Origin: Roseovarius sp. A-2
GTDB lineage: Bacteria > Pseudomonadota > Alphaproteobacteria > Rhodobacterales > Rhodobacteraceae
Reading direction: 5' to 3'
Assembly: GCF_002072155.1 (NCBI RefSeq)
Contig: NZ_BDIY01000015.1
Span: forward strand, 29,624 to 93,623
DNA length: 64,000 nt
Numbering within the stretch: position 1 is the first letter of the stretch; each line of letters starts with the position of its first letter. The notes below the pieces were generated by a model, which was not told the DNA's origin, did no database searches, and saw only the letters and a list, made by a program, of their open reading frames with translations. This document shows, piece after piece, positions 45,600-57,024 of the stretch. Position numbers and translations under genes: made by a program.

Positions 45600-46876
45600 T
45601 CGGCCTCGTATACGCGGGTTCCGGCCACATAGGTCGCGGTGACCCTACCCTGAAGGCGCGCCCCGTCAAAGGGGGTGTTCTTGGATTTCGACCTGAGCGC
45701 GAAGCGGTCGAGCACAAAGGGCTTGCCCGGATCAAAGAGAACCAGATCGGCGGGCGCGCCCTTGCTCAGCCTGCCACAGGTCAACCCCAGCCGCTTGGCG
45801 GGATTGAGCGACATCGCGCGGAACAGCGTCGGCAGATCGAGCGCCTCGGCGTGATAGAGCCGGAGTGCCGCTGGCAACAGCGTCTCCAGCGCCACCGCCC
45901 CGCTCGCGGCCGCCTCGAAGGGCAGACGTTTGCTTTCCTCGTCCTGCGGGGTGTGCATCGAGGAGATGATATCAATCAACCCCTCGCGCAGCGCCTGGGT
46001 CACCTCCTGCCGGTCCTCCTCCGAGCGCAGCGGCGGCTTGACCTTGAAGAAGGTGCGATAGTCCGACACGTCAAGCTCGTTCAGCGTCAGGTGATGGATC
46101 GAGGTGCCTGCGGTGATATCCAGCCCGTTGCGCTTGGCCCGGCGCAACGCGGGCAAGGCGCGCGCCGTGGTGATCTGATCTGCGTGATAACGCGCGCCAG
46201 TCATCTCCAGAAGCGCGATGTCCCGATCAAGCCCCATCCGCTCGGCCATGGGCGAGACGGCGGGCAGCCCCCTGAGCGAGGCGAACTTGCCGGAGGTCGC
46301 GGAGGCCCCCGCGCTCAGCCCCGGATCCTGCGGATGCCCGATCACCAGCGCGCCGAGGCTGCGCGCATAGCTCAGCGCGCGGCTCAGAACCTTGGTATCG
46401 CGCACCACGTGGTCGCAATCGGTAAAGGCCACGGCCCCCGCATCCATCAGAAAGCCGATCTCGACCATCTCGCGCCCCTCGCGCCCCTTGGTCAGCGCGG
46501 CCATCGGCAGGACGTTGACGGGCGCGGCCTCATTGGCGCGGCGCTCCACGAATTCGAGCACTTCGGGCGTGTCGATGGCAGGCAGCGTGTCGGGCCGTGT
46601 GGCCATGGTGGTGACGCCCCCCCCCGCCGCCGCCAGACCGGCAGAGCGATAGCTTTCCTTGTGCCGCTCGCCCGGCTCGCAGACCTTGACCCCGATATCA
46701 ACGATACCAGGCGCGAGACACTGCCCGGCGCAGTCGATCACGGCCTCGGCCTGCGGCATGTCCGCACCTTCGCCGCGCGCGGCGATCACGCCCTTTTGGA
46801 TCAACAGCCAGCCCGGCGCATCCGTCCCCGCCTCGGGGTCGATCAGGCGGACATTGGTGAAGAGGGTTTGGGTCAT
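45596..46876 (-). CDS. pyrC: Dihydroorotase-like protein lacking metal ligands (PyrC')
   Basis: A 426-residue amidohydrolase of the dihydroorotase family. In place of the HxH metal motif (normally D-H-V-H-x-R-E-P-G) it reads VDIGVKVCEPG. In place of the catalytic D-H-A-P-H it reads SSMHTPQ. So several ligands are gone, although fold and length are kept. This matches the inactive PyrC' of Pseudomonas, which supports assembly of aspartate carbamoyltransferase. It is co-transcribed with pyrB; an active dihydroorotase should be encoded elsewhere. Confidence 0.85.
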   Translation of the reverse strand: MTQTLFTNVRLIDPEAGTDAPGWLLIQKGVIAARGEGADMPQAEAVIDCAGQCLAPGIVDIGVKVCEPGERHKESYRSAGLAAAGGGVTTMATRPDTLPAIDTPEVLEFVERRANEAAPVNVLPMAALTKGREGREMVEIGFLMDAGAVAFTDCDHVVRDTKVLSRALSYARSLGALVIGHPQDPGLSAGASATSGKFASLRGLPAVSPMAERMGLDRDIALLEMTGARYHADQITTARALPALRRAKRNGLDITAGTSIHHLTLNELDVSDYRTFFKVKPPLRSEEDRQEVTQALREGLIDIISSMHTPQDEESKRLPFEAAASGAVALETLLPAALRLYHAEALDLPTLFRAMSLNPAKRLGLTCGRLSKGAPADLVLFDPGKPFVLDRFALRSKSKNTPFDGARLQGRVTATYVAGTRVYEAE

Positions 46877-47355
46877 ATTGTTACGTCCTTCCGACTGCGA
46901 ATCAGATCCCGCAGTAATTCGCGCGTCTCGGCGGCGTTGGCGACCCGCGTCAGCCTTACGTTCATCCAGCTCGTATCTCGCCGTATCAAGACGACGTCAT
47001 GCCCCCATCCGCCGACATGGGTCAAATCTCCAACCGAAACCTCGGGCCGGTTGTTGAAATGGATGCCGGATGCTGTGATCGCCCATTCTCGCCCTGCGTT
47101 CCATCGAATACGTCGAGAAAGGACAGGCCAGCCGAACAGTAAAAAAAGGAAGAACGCCAACGTCTTTCCCCAGAAACGATCCAGGCGCTCGGGCGCGTGA
47201 TGAAACAGATAAAGCCATCCCAGAAAAAGGGTAAACAGGCCGACCACGATTTCGAGTGCGTTTCGCCAGAGCGGCGGGAGATAAGAATTGCTGGCCCCGC
47301 GCAAGAGGATGTCTTGCGGGTCAAGATGTGCGTCCCACCGCACCCCCTCACTCAT
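46873..47355 (-). CDS. Unknown membrane protein in pyr operon
   Basis: A 160-residue protein. Two membrane segments (about 30-50 and 62-80) precede a soluble C-terminal part with a WAITASGIHFNNRPEVSVGD strand pattern, reminiscent of bacterial PH-like domains. The start is fixed by ATGA overlap with the 33-residue gene. It overlaps the pyrC-like gene by four bases. Function unknown. Confidence 0.8.
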   Translation of the reverse strand: MSEGVRWDAHLDPQDILLRGASNSYLPPLWRNALEIVVGLFTLFLGWLYLFHHAPERLDRFWGKTLAFFLFLLFGWPVLSRRIRWNAGREWAITASGIHFNNRPEVSVGDLTHVGGWGHDVVLIRRDTSWMNVRLTRVANAAETRELLRDLIRSRKDVTI

Positions 47356-47453
47356 GCCGCCACCCAGACCATCACCACCGTCAGCGCCGCGATCACCAGC
47401 AGCGCCAGCATCGCGATCTTGCCGGACATGCGCGGATCTTTCGGTTCCTGCAT
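47352..47453 (-). CDS. 33-residue single-span membrane peptide
   Basis: It reads MQEPKDPRMSGKIAML, then a hydrophobic span rich in Ala, Leu and Val, ending VWVAA. The stop overlaps the next start (ATGA) and its ATG is three bases after the preceding stop, so it fits exactly into the chain of coupled genes. Very short, but the spacing and composition support it. Confidence 0.7.
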   Translation of the reverse strand: MQEPKDPRMSGKIAMLALLVIAALTVVMVWVAA

Positions 47454-47456
47454 CGC

Positions 47457-47909
47457 TCAGCCCTCCTTCAGACCGGCGGCGGCGCGGATGCGCGCCTCGG
47501 TGCCCGCGCGGTCGGCCTGATACTTGATCAGGTGCTTGTCCCCGGCGGCGGTCACCACCTGCACGGCGCTGCCCAGCCCCCGAACGGTCTTGATCTCGGC
47601 CAGCCGCACCGCGCGCGTCTGAGGGCCAAGCAGGCGACGGTCGGTCAGATCCCACCGCGCCTTGAGCTCGTCCGAGGCCACGTATCCCGCCCGCACGGCG
47701 ATGGCCGCCAGCCCGCCGACCGCCCCGGTCCAGGCATGCGGGTTGCCGATGGCCCAGAGAACGCCCATGCCCAACGCCATCGCCGTCGCCGCCATCCACG
47801 CGTGATCGCGCCAATAGGTCGCCCGGTCGGGATGAAAACTGTGCAGCACGCGCTCGCCCTCGGACAGCGGGGTGGTCGGGGTCATGGAATGAATGAGCCC
47901 CTCGCTCAT
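47457..47909 (-). CDS. Bacterial PH-domain-like membrane protein
   Basis: A 150-residue protein. Two membrane segments (about 39-75) are followed by a domain with RWDLTDRRLLGPQTRAVRLA and EIKTVRGLG, the strand pattern of bPH2/YdbS-type PH domains. Start 47909 overlaps the previous stop by four bases; ATG 47885 is possible. Function unknown; likely membrane-associated partner of its neighbours. Confidence 0.78.
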   Translation of the reverse strand: MSEGLIHSMTPTTPLSEGERVLHSFHPDRATYWRDHAWMAATAMALGMGVLWAIGNPHAWTGAVGGLAAIAVRAGYVASDELKARWDLTDRRLLGPQTRAVRLAEIKTVRGLGSAVQVVTAAGDKHLIKYQADRAGTEARIRAAAGLKEG

Positions 47910-48436
47910 GATCCCCCCATCAGCACGAGCACCAGCACCGCCGCGCCGATGAGCAGCGCCACCAGCGCCAGCGCTGCCCGGCGCATGCCGCGCGGGGTCT
48001 CGCTTGGTGCGCCCTCGCCCGACAGCGTGCCATGCGCGCCGCCCGCAGGCAGCGAGTCAAAGCTGACCGGGGTCACGTCTTCCTCGAACCGGCCCACGAG
48101 ACGCAACGCACCACCCACACGCATCTTCATTGCCTGCCCCTGAAAGGCCCGCGACGGCAGGATCAGCACCCGGCCTTTCAGCCCGTCGAGCTGCCCGCGC
48201 ATGTCCCTGAGATCTGTCGCGGCGATGCCATGCCCCTCGGTCAGATACTCCGACAGCGGCATGTCCTGCAGATCGGTCAGATCGAACAGCTCGATCTCCT
48301 CGCTCCGCAGATCGCCCGCAGCGCCAAGCGCCCTGAGGACTGCGGCATCGTCCAAGGGCGCGCCCGCCTCCTCGACCACGGCAAAGACCCGCACCACATG
48401 CGCCTCCTGCGCGGGGATGTCGAGCACCGTGCTCAT
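47906..48436 (-). CDS. Unknown tail-anchored protein in pyr operon
   Basis: A 176-residue protein, mostly soluble and acidic, ending in one membrane span (about 153-174; [20 protein letters not shown]). It overlaps pyrB by four bases upstream and the PH-like gene downstream. I recognise no domain. Confidence 0.8.
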   Translation of the reverse strand: MSTVLDIPAQEAHVVRVFAVVEEAGAPLDDAAVLRALGAAGDLRSEEIELFDLTDLQDMPLSEYLTEGHGIAATDLRDMRGQLDGLKGRVLILPSRAFQGQAMKMRVGGALRLVGRFEEDVTPVSFDSLPAGGAHGTLSGEGAPSETPRGMRRAALALVALLIGAAVLVLVLMGGS

Positions 48437-49374
48437 GCCGCGCGCCGCGCCCGCAGCCCCTGCGCCAGCAGATCCATCGCCGCCATGCGCACCGCCACGC
48501 CCATCTCGACCTGATCCTGAATGACCGAGCGGTTGATATCGTCGGCAATCTCGCCGTCGATCTCGATGCCGCGATTCATCGGGCCGGGATGCATCACGAT
48601 GGCATCCTCCCTTGCATAGGCCAGCTTCTCGGCATCGAGACCGAAGCGGTGGTAATATTCCCTCTCCGACGGGATGAAGCCGCCATCCATCCGCTCGCGC
48701 TGTAGCCGCAGCATCATCACCACATCGACCCCCTCGAGCCCGGCGCGCATGTCGTCGAATACCTCTACGCCGAACTCCGCGATCCCCGAGGGCATCAGCG
48801 TCGGCGGGCCGATGAGGCGCACGCGGTTCTCCATCTTGCCCAACAGGATGATATTCGAGCGCGCCACGCGCGAATGCGCAATATCGCCGCAAATCGCGAT
48901 GCTCAGCCGGTGCAGCCGCCCCTTGGTGCGCCGGATCGTCAGCGCATCAAGCAGCGCCTGCGTGGGATGCTCGTGCCGCCCGTCGCCCGCGTTCAAGACC
49001 GCGCAACGCACCTTTTGCGCCAAGAGATCCACGGCGCCGGATTGCGGATGCCGCACCACCAGCAGATCGGGATGCATCGCGTTCAGCGTCATCGCGGTAT
49101 CAATGAGCGTCTCGCCCTTCTTGATCGAACTGGCCTGCATCGCCATGTTCATCACATCCGCGCCCAGGCGCTTGCCCGCCAGCTCGAAACTGGCCTGCGT
49201 GCGGGTCGAATTCTCGAAAAACATGTTGATCTGCGTGAGGCCCGCCAGCGCGTCGGCATGCTTGGCATCGCTGCGATTGAGGATCACATACGCCTCGGCC
49301 AGATCGAGGATCGCGGTGATATCCCCTTGCGACAGCGGCTCGATCCCCAAGAGATGCGCGTGCGGAAATGTCAT
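48433..49374 (-). CDS. pyrB: Aspartate carbamoyltransferase catalytic chain
   Basis: A 313-residue ATCase. It has the carbamoyl-phosphate motif [12 protein letters not shown] (about 49-60), HPTQALLDA and the C-terminal [11 protein letters not shown]. It makes carbamoyl-aspartate in pyrimidine synthesis. ATG 49374 is preferred to the longer open frame. It is first in a seven-gene overlapping operon ending in plsY. No pyrI is seen; assembly with the PyrC'-like protein is likely. Confidence 0.95.
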   Translation of the reverse strand: MTFPHAHLLGIEPLSQGDITAILDLAEAYVILNRSDAKHADALAGLTQINMFFENSTRTQASFELAGKRLGADVMNMAMQASSIKKGETLIDTAMTLNAMHPDLLVVRHPQSGAVDLLAQKVRCAVLNAGDGRHEHPTQALLDALTIRRTKGRLHRLSIAICGDIAHSRVARSNIILLGKMENRVRLIGPPTLMPSGIAEFGVEVFDDMRAGLEGVDVVMMLRLQRERMDGGFIPSEREYYHRFGLDAEKLAYAREDAIVMHPGPMNRGIEIDGEIADDINRSVIQDQVEMGVAVRMAAMDLLAQGLRARRAA

Positions 49375-49458
49375 GCTGTCCTCCGACCGGTGTGCCGCCT
49401 TCTTAAGACCCCGGCCCCGCCGGGGCAAGGCGGGGATTGCACACGGGCCGGACGCCCC

Positions 49459-50244
49459 TCAGCCGTCCTGCGCCGCGCAGATCAGCGTGTAAAGATGCCA
49501 TGTCGCATGCCCCAGAAGCGGCAGCACGACGAAGAGGCCCAGAAACGCGGGCAGCATCGCCACAAAGGTCAGCCCGGCAATCAGCGCCGCCCAGATCAGC
49601 ATCGGCACCGGGTTCGCGAACACCACATGCAGGCTGGTGATCATCGCCGTGACGAAATCCACCTCGCGATCCAGCAACATCGGCAACGCCACCACCGTCA
49701 GACTGTAGAGCAGGAGCGCAAAGACCGCCCCCACCGCCGATCCGACCGCCAGCATGCTCAGCCCTTCTGGCGTGACATAGACCTCCAGCGACGAGGATAC
49801 GTTGGTCATGGTCGACAATCCCAGGAACAGTGCAAAGATCATATGCGCGAGGAAAAACCAGAACAGGAACACCATGATGATGATCGCGCAGATCGACGGC
49901 AATTGCCGCCGTCTCTGATGCGCGATCACCGCGAAAATCTCCGACGCCACCAGGGCGCGGCCCTCGTTGAGCCGGTGGCTCACCTCGTAGAAGCCAACGG
50001 CCGCGAACGGCCCGACCAGCGGAAAGCCCACGGCGGCGAAGATCAGCCAGTAACTCTTGCCCGTGGTCAGCGTGATCCAGGCCAGCAGCATCCCGATCAC
50101 TACATAGACCCCGGCGAAAATCACCGCATAGCCCGGGGCCTGCCGCATATCCGCCCAGCCCCGGCGCAGCGCCTCGCCCAGCATGGCCATCCGCACCGCA
50201 CCCATCTCCGGCGCGCCCAGGGGCTTTACCTCTCTTGCCGGCAT
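49459..50244 (-). CDS. DUF2189 membrane protein
   Basis: A 261-residue protein with six membrane segments and the DUF2189 features (LRRGWADMRQAPGYAVIFAG and YEVSHRLNEGR). ATG 50244 (MPAREVKPLG) is chosen over an upstream in-frame ATG because it follows GAGAGGAT. Function unknown. Confidence 0.85.
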   Translation of the reverse strand: MPAREVKPLGAPEMGAVRMAMLGEALRRGWADMRQAPGYAVIFAGVYVVIGMLLAWITLTTGKSYWLIFAAVGFPLVGPFAAVGFYEVSHRLNEGRALVASEIFAVIAHQRRRQLPSICAIIIMVFLFWFFLAHMIFALFLGLSTMTNVSSSLEVYVTPEGLSMLAVGSAVGAVFALLLYSLTVVALPMLLDREVDFVTAMITSLHVVFANPVPMLIWAALIAGLTFVAMLPAFLGLFVVLPLLGHATWHLYTLICAAQDG

Positions 50245-50313
50245 CGCGCATCCTCTCCCGTTTTCGGCAAAGATTAGCGGCAGGCGCATCTTATAAAAAG
50301 ATACAAGTTGAAC

Positions 50314-51705
50314 TCAGCTTAGCGGCGGCGGGCGCTGCCCCGGCCAATCGGTCGCCACGTGCCAGGCCTCGGCCAGTTCCAGCAACGCCCGGTCGCTCCC
50401 TCGCTTCCCGATCAGTTGCAGCCCCATCGGCAGACCCTGCGGCCCAAAGCCTGCGGGCACCGCCACCACCGGCAACCCGGCCAGCGAGGCGGGCACCACC
50501 ACCTCCATCCAGCGGTGATAGGTGTCCATCGCCTGCCCGCCTACGGCACGCGGATAGACCTCATCCGCCGGAAACGGCCAGACCTGCGCCGTCGGCAGGG
50601 CCAGCACGTCATGGCTCTCGAAGAGCCGCGCGGAGGTGGAAAACCACCCGCTGCGCGCCACGCTCGCACGGTGCACATCGAGCGCGCTCAGGCTTTGTCC
50701 TTGCTCCACCTCCCAGACCGCCTCGGGCTTCAATCGCCCGCTTTCCAACAGCGGCGAAAGATTGGCCGACACCGCCCAATGCCGCAGCGTCACCCACGCC
50801 TCCCACAGCGCCTCGCGGCTATAGGGCGCAGGCAATGTCTCGACCTGCGCGCCCAGCCCCTCCAGCACCCCAAGTGCGGCCTCGCAGAGCGGCAGGATGC
50901 CATCCTCATAGGGCCAGGCCCCGCCCCAATTGCCCAGCCAGCCGATCCGCACGCCGGCCGCGCGCGGCGCGATCTCCGACAGGTCCGGTGCCTCCATCCC
51001 ATGCGGCTGCCGCGCGTCGCGCCCCGCCATCACCGACAAGAGCAACGCCAGATCGCGCGGGCTGCGCGCCATCGGCCCGTTGGTGGACAACTGATGCAGA
51101 AAGGTATCGGCGCGCGGCTCCGAAGGAACCAGCGACCAGCTTGGCCGCATGCCGTAGACATTGCACCAGCCCGCCGGGTTGCGCAGGCTGCCCATCATGT
51201 CCGACCCGTCCGCCAGCGCCAGCATGCCACAGGCCAGCGCCACCGCCGCCCCGCCCGACGAGCCACCACAGGACCGCGCCGGATCATAGGGGTTCACCGT
51301 CACCCCGTGCACCGGGTTGAACGTATGGCTGCCCAGCCCGAATTCCGGCGTGTTGGTCTTGCCGATGAAGATCGCCCCCGCCGCGCGCATCCGTGCGACA
51401 TGCAGATCATCGCTTTCCGCCACCTGACCGGCAAAAAGCGGCGAACCCTGCGAGGTCGGCAACCCCGCCACATTGGCCAGATCCTTGACCGCGACCGGCA
51501 ACCCGTGCAGCACCCCTCGCGGCCCGCCTTGATCCACCGCGCGCGCCTCGGCGATCAGCGCTGCCGTGTCGCGCAGGCTGACAATCGCATTGACCCGGGG
51601 ATTTACCGCCTCGATTCGGGTCAAGGTTTCGCGCATGACCGCCTCGGCGCTCACTTCGCGCCGCACCATGCACCCGATCAACCCTTCCGCCGTACCCTCG
51701 ATCAT
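50314..51705 (-). CDS. Amidase signature family protein
   Basis: A 463-residue amidase. The Ser-cisSer-Lys triad is in VAVKDLANV (Lys), CGGSSGGAAVALA and DGSDMMGSLRNPAGW. It hydrolyses a carboxamide; substrate unknown. It is not GatA, because gatB/gatC are absent and the C-terminal half differs. Confidence 0.9.
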   Translation of the reverse strand: MIEGTAEGLIGCMVRREVSAEAVMRETLTRIEAVNPRVNAIVSLRDTAALIAEARAVDQGGPRGVLHGLPVAVKDLANVAGLPTSQGSPLFAGQVAESDDLHVARMRAAGAIFIGKTNTPEFGLGSHTFNPVHGVTVNPYDPARSCGGSSGGAAVALACGMLALADGSDMMGSLRNPAGWCNVYGMRPSWSLVPSEPRADTFLHQLSTNGPMARSPRDLALLLSVMAGRDARQPHGMEAPDLSEIAPRAAGVRIGWLGNWGGAWPYEDGILPLCEAALGVLEGLGAQVETLPAPYSREALWEAWVTLRHWAVSANLSPLLESGRLKPEAVWEVEQGQSLSALDVHRASVARSGWFSTSARLFESHDVLALPTAQVWPFPADEVYPRAVGGQAMDTYHRWMEVVVPASLAGLPVVAVPAGFGPQGLPMGLQLIGKRGSDRALLELAEAWHVATDWPGQRPPPLS

Positions 51706-51718
51706 CTCCGATCCCCTG

Positions 51719-51740
51719 TTTCTTTATGGCAAAAATACTC
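51719..51740 (-). repeat. GAGTATTTT short repeat, copy after mfd
   Basis: On the minus strand GAGTATTTTTGCC followed by ATAAAGAAA, 15 bases after the mfd stop in sense orientation. Confidence 0.6.
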
Positions 51741-51754
51741 AAAAAACCGCGCGA

Positions 51755-54700
51755 TCACCCCGCGCGCCCGCTCGCCTTCTTCTTTTCCGCCACGACCTTT
51801 TCCGCCAGATCGCGCGCGATGGCGAAGGCACCTTTGATCCGGTCCGCCTCGCCCTTCCAGTCGCGCCGCACCACGATCTTGTTGTCGCGCACCTTGGCCA
51901 GACCCTTCTGGTCGTTGATGAATTCCACCAAGCCCTGCGGCGAAGCGAACTTGTCGTTGTGAAACTGGATCGTCGCGCCCTTGGGCCCGCCATCGAGCTT
52001 GGCAATCCCCGCCCGCTTACACATCGCCTTGATCCGCACCACCAGCATCAGCATGTTGACCTCGCGCGGCAGCTTGCCGAACCGGTCGATGAGCTCTGCG
52101 GCAAAGCCCTCCATCTCGACCTTGCTCTCCAGCCCGCTCAACCGGCGATAAAGCCCCAGACGCACATCGAGATCAGGCACATAGGTCTCGGGGATCAGCA
52201 CCGGCACGCCGAGGTTGATCTGCGGCGCCCATTGCTCGTCACCCTCCGACAGCCCGTCGATCTGGCCAGACCTGATCTTGGCGATCGCCTCTTCCAGCAT
52301 GGATTGATAGAGTTCATAGCCCACATCACGCATCTGCCCGGACTGTTCCTCTCCCAGCAGGTTCCCTGCCCCGCGAATGTCGAGATCCTGGCTGGCGAGC
52401 GTGAACCCCGCCCCCAGCGTGTCGAGACTGCCCAAGACCCGCAGCCGCTTTTCCGCGCCAGGCGTCAGCGGCACCCGCGGTTTGGTCGTCAGATAGGCGT
52501 AGGCGCGGGTCTTGGAGCGGCCCACCCGCCCCCGGATCTGGTAGAGCTGGCTCAGCCCGAACATGTCGGCGCGGTGAATGATCATCGTGTTGGCCGTCGG
52601 GATATCCAGCCCCGATTCCACGATGGTCGTGGCCAGCAGCACATCATATTTGCCGTCGTAAAAGGCGTTCATCCGGTCGTCGAGCTCTCCGGCAGCCATC
52701 TGCCCATGCGCCACTACATAGGACACCTCGGGCACCTGATTGGCCATGAACTCCTCGATCTCGGGCAGATCCTTGATCCGGGGAACCACGAAAAACGACT
52801 GCCCACCCCGGTAATGCTCGCGCAACAGTGCCTCGCGCACCGTCACCGTGTCGAATTCGCTCACATAGGTGCGGATCGACAGGCGGTCGACAGGCGGCGT
52901 GCCGATGATCGACAGATCCCGTACGCCCGACAGCGACAGTTGCAGCGTGCGCGGAATCGGTGTCGCGGTCAGCGTCAGCACATGCACGTCCGAGCGCAAC
53001 TGCTTCAATCGCTCCTTATGCGCCACGCCAAAGCGTTGTTCCTCGTCGATGATCAACAGGCCAAGGTTCTTGAACCGCACGCTCTTGGCCAGAAGGGCAT
53101 GCGTGCCCACCACGATATCGGCCTCGCCCCGGGCTACCGCCTCGCGGGTCTTGTTGGCCTCGCCCGCACTGACGAACCGCGACAGGGGCCGCACATTCAC
53201 CGGAAAGCCCCGGAACCGCGCCGCGAATTCCTGATAATGCTGCCGCGCCAGCAGCGTGGTGGGCGCGATCACCGCGACCTGCAAGCCTGACATGGCCGCG
53301 ACAAAGGCCGCGCGCATCGCCACCTCGGTCTTGCCAAAACCCACGTCGCCGCAAATCAGTCGGTCCATCGGGCGCCCCGCGCCCAGATCGGCCACCACAT
53401 CCTCGATCGCGCGCAGCTGATCGTCGGTCTCCTGATAGGGAAAGCGCGCGGCGAACGCCTCCCAGGCGTGATGCTCGGCCTCGACCACCGGCGCGCGGCG
53501 CAATTCGCGCTCGGCGGCCACCCGAATGAGGCGGTCGGCCATCTCGCGGATACGCTCCTTGAGCCGCGCCTTCTTGGCCTGCCACGCGCCGCCCCCCAGC
53601 TTGTCGAGCAGCCCCTCGTCGTGGCCATACCGGGATAGCAGTTCGATGTTTTCAACCGGTAGATACAGCTTTGAGCGTTCAGCATATTCCAGCACCAGGC
53701 ATTCATGCGCCGCGCCCGCCGCCGTGACCACCTCCAGACCCAGATAGCGCCCGATCCCGTGGTCCACATGCACCACCAGATCGCCCGCGCTGAGCGCCTG
53801 CGCCTCGGTCAGGAAATTCTCGGCCCGCCGCTTGCGCTTGGCCCCACGGATCAGGCGCTCGCCCAACACGTCCTGCTCGGCGATCACCGTCAGGCCGGGG
53901 GCCGTGAACCCCTGCTCCAACGGCCAGACCGCCAGATGCAACCCACGCTTGCCAAGCGCCTTGGCGCTGCGAACGGTGACCGCACCCAACAGGCCCTCAT
54001 CCTCCAACAGGCCTTCGATCCGCTCGCGCGCGCCCTCGGAATAGGACGCGACAACCACCGGCCCCTCGGCCATCCGCGCCTCGGCATGATCCTTCAGAAC
54101 ACTGAAAAGATTGACGTTTTCCTGCTGCCGCTCGGGCGCGAAACTACGCCCGATGCGCCCGCCCGCGTCGATCACCCCCGGCCCGGTGGCCTGCGGCAGG
54201 GCCACGAATTGCAGCACGCGCCGATCCGCCACCGCAGCCTGCCACGCCGCGTCATCAAGATAGAGCAGCCCCGGCGGCACCGGTTTGTAGACCGTGTCGC
54301 CCCGGTTCTTCTGGCTCAGCGCATGCTGGCGCGCCTCGTATTGATCGGCAATGCTCTCCCAACGTGCCACGCGCGCCGACCCCACCTGATCATCCAGCGT
54401 GATCGACGCCTGCGGCAGATAGTCGAAAATCAGCTCCAGCCGCTCGTGAAAGAACGGCAGCCAATGCTCGACCCCGGCATGTTTGCGCCCCGCGCTCACC
54501 GCCTCGTAGAGCGGATCATCGGTGCCCGCAGCGCCAAACTCGATCCGGTAATTCTGCCGGAACCGCCGGATCGCGGCCTCGTCCAGGATGACCTCCGACA
54601 CCGGGGCCAGTTCGATCCGCCCGAGCGTCTCGGTGGTGCGCTGCGTGGCCGTATCGAACCGGCGCAGCCCGTCGAGGATATCCCCGAACAGATCGAGCCG

Positions 54701-55213
54701 CACCGGCCCCGCCTCGCCCGGCGGATAGATGTCGATGATGCCGCCGCGCAGCGCGTAATCGCCGGGCTCGGTCACCGTGGGGGCCTGCGAAAACCCCATC
54801 CGCACCAGAAAATCGCGCAACGCCTTCTCGTCGATGCGCTCGCCCACGGCGGCCGCAAAAGCGGCCTCGCGCAGCACCTCGCGCGCGGGCACGGCCTGCG
54901 TCGCGGCGTTCAGCGTGGTCAACAGCACGAACTGCCTTGGCGCGCCATGCACCAACGTGGCCAGCGTCGCCATCCGCGTGGCGGAGATATCGGCATTGGG
55001 CGACACCCGGTCATAAGGCAGGCAATCCCAGCCCGGAAAGCGAATGATCGGCATGTCGGGGGCAAAGAACTCAAGCGCCGCCGCCATTGCCGCCATCCGC
55101 TTGTCGTCGCGCGCCACATGGATGACCGGCCCGCCGCGCGCCTCGGCCTCTTTCAGCACCAGCCGCGCGTCAAACCCTTCGGGCGCGCCGCCCACCTTGA
55201 TGTGATCGCTCAT
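51755..55213 (-). CDS. mfd: Transcription-repair coupling factor
   Basis: A 1152-residue TRCF. UvrB-like N-terminal domains (1-~350) lead to the RNA-polymerase-interacting domain ([16 protein letters not shown], about 485). The RecG-like translocase has Walker [10 protein letters not shown] and DEEQRFGV. The C-terminal TRCF domain closes the protein. It removes stalled RNA polymerase and recruits UvrA. Length and domain order are complete. Confidence 0.97.
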   Translation of the reverse strand: MSDHIKVGGAPEGFDARLVLKEAEARGGPVIHVARDDKRMAAMAAALEFFAPDMPIIRFPGWDCLPYDRVSPNADISATRMATLATLVHGAPRQFVLLTTLNAATQAVPAREVLREAAFAAAVGERIDEKALRDFLVRMGFSQAPTVTEPGDYALRGGIIDIYPPGEAGPVRLDLFGDILDGLRRFDTATQRTTETLGRIELAPVSEVILDEAAIRRFRQNYRIEFGAAGTDDPLYEAVSAGRKHAGVEHWLPFFHERLELIFDYLPQASITLDDQVGSARVARWESIADQYEARQHALSQKNRGDTVYKPVPPGLLYLDDAAWQAAVADRRVLQFVALPQATGPGVIDAGGRIGRSFAPERQQENVNLFSVLKDHAEARMAEGPVVVASYSEGARERIEGLLEDEGLLGAVTVRSAKALGKRGLHLAVWPLEQGFTAPGLTVIAEQDVLGERLIRGAKRKRRAENFLTEAQALSAGDLVVHVDHGIGRYLGLEVVTAAGAAHECLVLEYAERSKLYLPVENIELLSRYGHDEGLLDKLGGGAWQAKKARLKERIREMADRLIRVAAERELRRAPVVEAEHHAWEAFAARFPYQETDDQLRAIEDVVADLGAGRPMDRLICGDVGFGKTEVAMRAAFVAAMSGLQVAVIAPTTLLARQHYQEFAARFRGFPVNVRPLSRFVSAGEANKTREAVARGEADIVVGTHALLAKSVRFKNLGLLIIDEEQRFGVAHKERLKQLRSDVHVLTLTATPIPRTLQLSLSGVRDLSIIGTPPVDRLSIRTYVSEFDTVTVREALLREHYRGGQSFFVVPRIKDLPEIEEFMANQVPEVSYVVAHGQMAAGELDDRMNAFYDGKYDVLLATTIVESGLDIPTANTMIIHRADMFGLSQLYQIRGRVGRSKTRAYAYLTTKPRVPLTPGAEKRLRVLGSLDTLGAGFTLASQDLDIRGAGNLLGEEQSGQMRDVGYELYQSMLEEAIAKIRSGQIDGLSEGDEQWAPQINLGVPVLIPETYVPDLDVRLGLYRRLSGLESKVEMEGFAAELIDRFGKLPREVNMLMLVVRIKAMCKRAGIAKLDGGPKGATIQFHNDKFASPQGLVEFINDQKGLAKVRDNKIVVRRDWKGEADRIKGAFAIARDLAEKVVAEKKKASGRAG

Positions 55214-55243
55214 TGCCTCACCCGTTCCGTCGCGCCGTGCCGG

Positions 55244-55771
55244 TCAGCTCAGCACGTTCGCGTTCATGTTCTGGTACATGCCCCATATCGCGGTGACAAA
55301 GATCGACGCCATGCCGATCAGCTGGATCTGCAACCTGTAGCGCTGAATGCGTTTGACCAGCGCCTCGCCCGCCAGCGCCCGATCCTGAATGATATGCGCC
55401 GCGCGCACCGACAGCATGGCAACCAGCAGCAGCGGAAAGCCCAGCAAAAAGATCGCCTGCGCGAATTCGTTGTCATAGACAAAACCGAGAAGCGCCACGC
55501 TTGTCACCGCAAACGCCACCAGTCCGGCCAGCAGCAAGCCGCTCTCGCGCGCGACAAAGAGAATGCGATTGGTATTGATCCGCACCATGTCTTCGAAATC
55601 GCGCATCGCCTCGCCACGCTGTGCCTTGCGCGCACGGATCGCCATGTCCCACGGCACGCCCAGCACCCAATGCGAGGCCGACGACCACGTCACAGCCAGC
55701 GCGATCCAATACCAAAGGTTGCTGAAAGAGCGCATGTCGATGAGCTCGAAAACGGTGTCGTACCAATCCAA
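55244..55771 (-). CDS. Uncharacterised four-span membrane protein
   Basis: A 175-residue protein with about four membrane segments and a central basic helix region (DFEDMVRINTNRILFVARE). I do not recognise a characterised family. It lies 30 bases upstream of mfd on the same strand and may be co-transcribed. Confidence 0.75.
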   Translation of the reverse strand: MDWYDTVFELIDMRSFSNLWYWIALAVTWSSASHWVLGVPWDMAIRARKAQRGEAMRDFEDMVRINTNRILFVARESGLLLAGLVAFAVTSVALLGFVYDNEFAQAIFLLGFPLLLVAMLSVRAAHIIQDRALAGEALVKRIQRYRLQIQLIGMASIFVTAIWGMYQNMNANVLS

Positions 55772-55808
55772 GGCCGCGCCCCTGTTTCAATGTCGTCGCC
55801 CCTCTTAG

Positions 55809-56891
<1,083 letters not shown>

Positions 56892-57024
56892 ATTGGCCGT
56901 CACGCGCAAGAACCCGCGTAGCACCACAAGCGCTAGTGACAGCGTCGGCGTGCGTGCCTATACTGCGCACCATCAAGGCTGGCAGCAGACCAGCACTCCC
57001 AGAGGCAACGTAACGGGCATAGAC

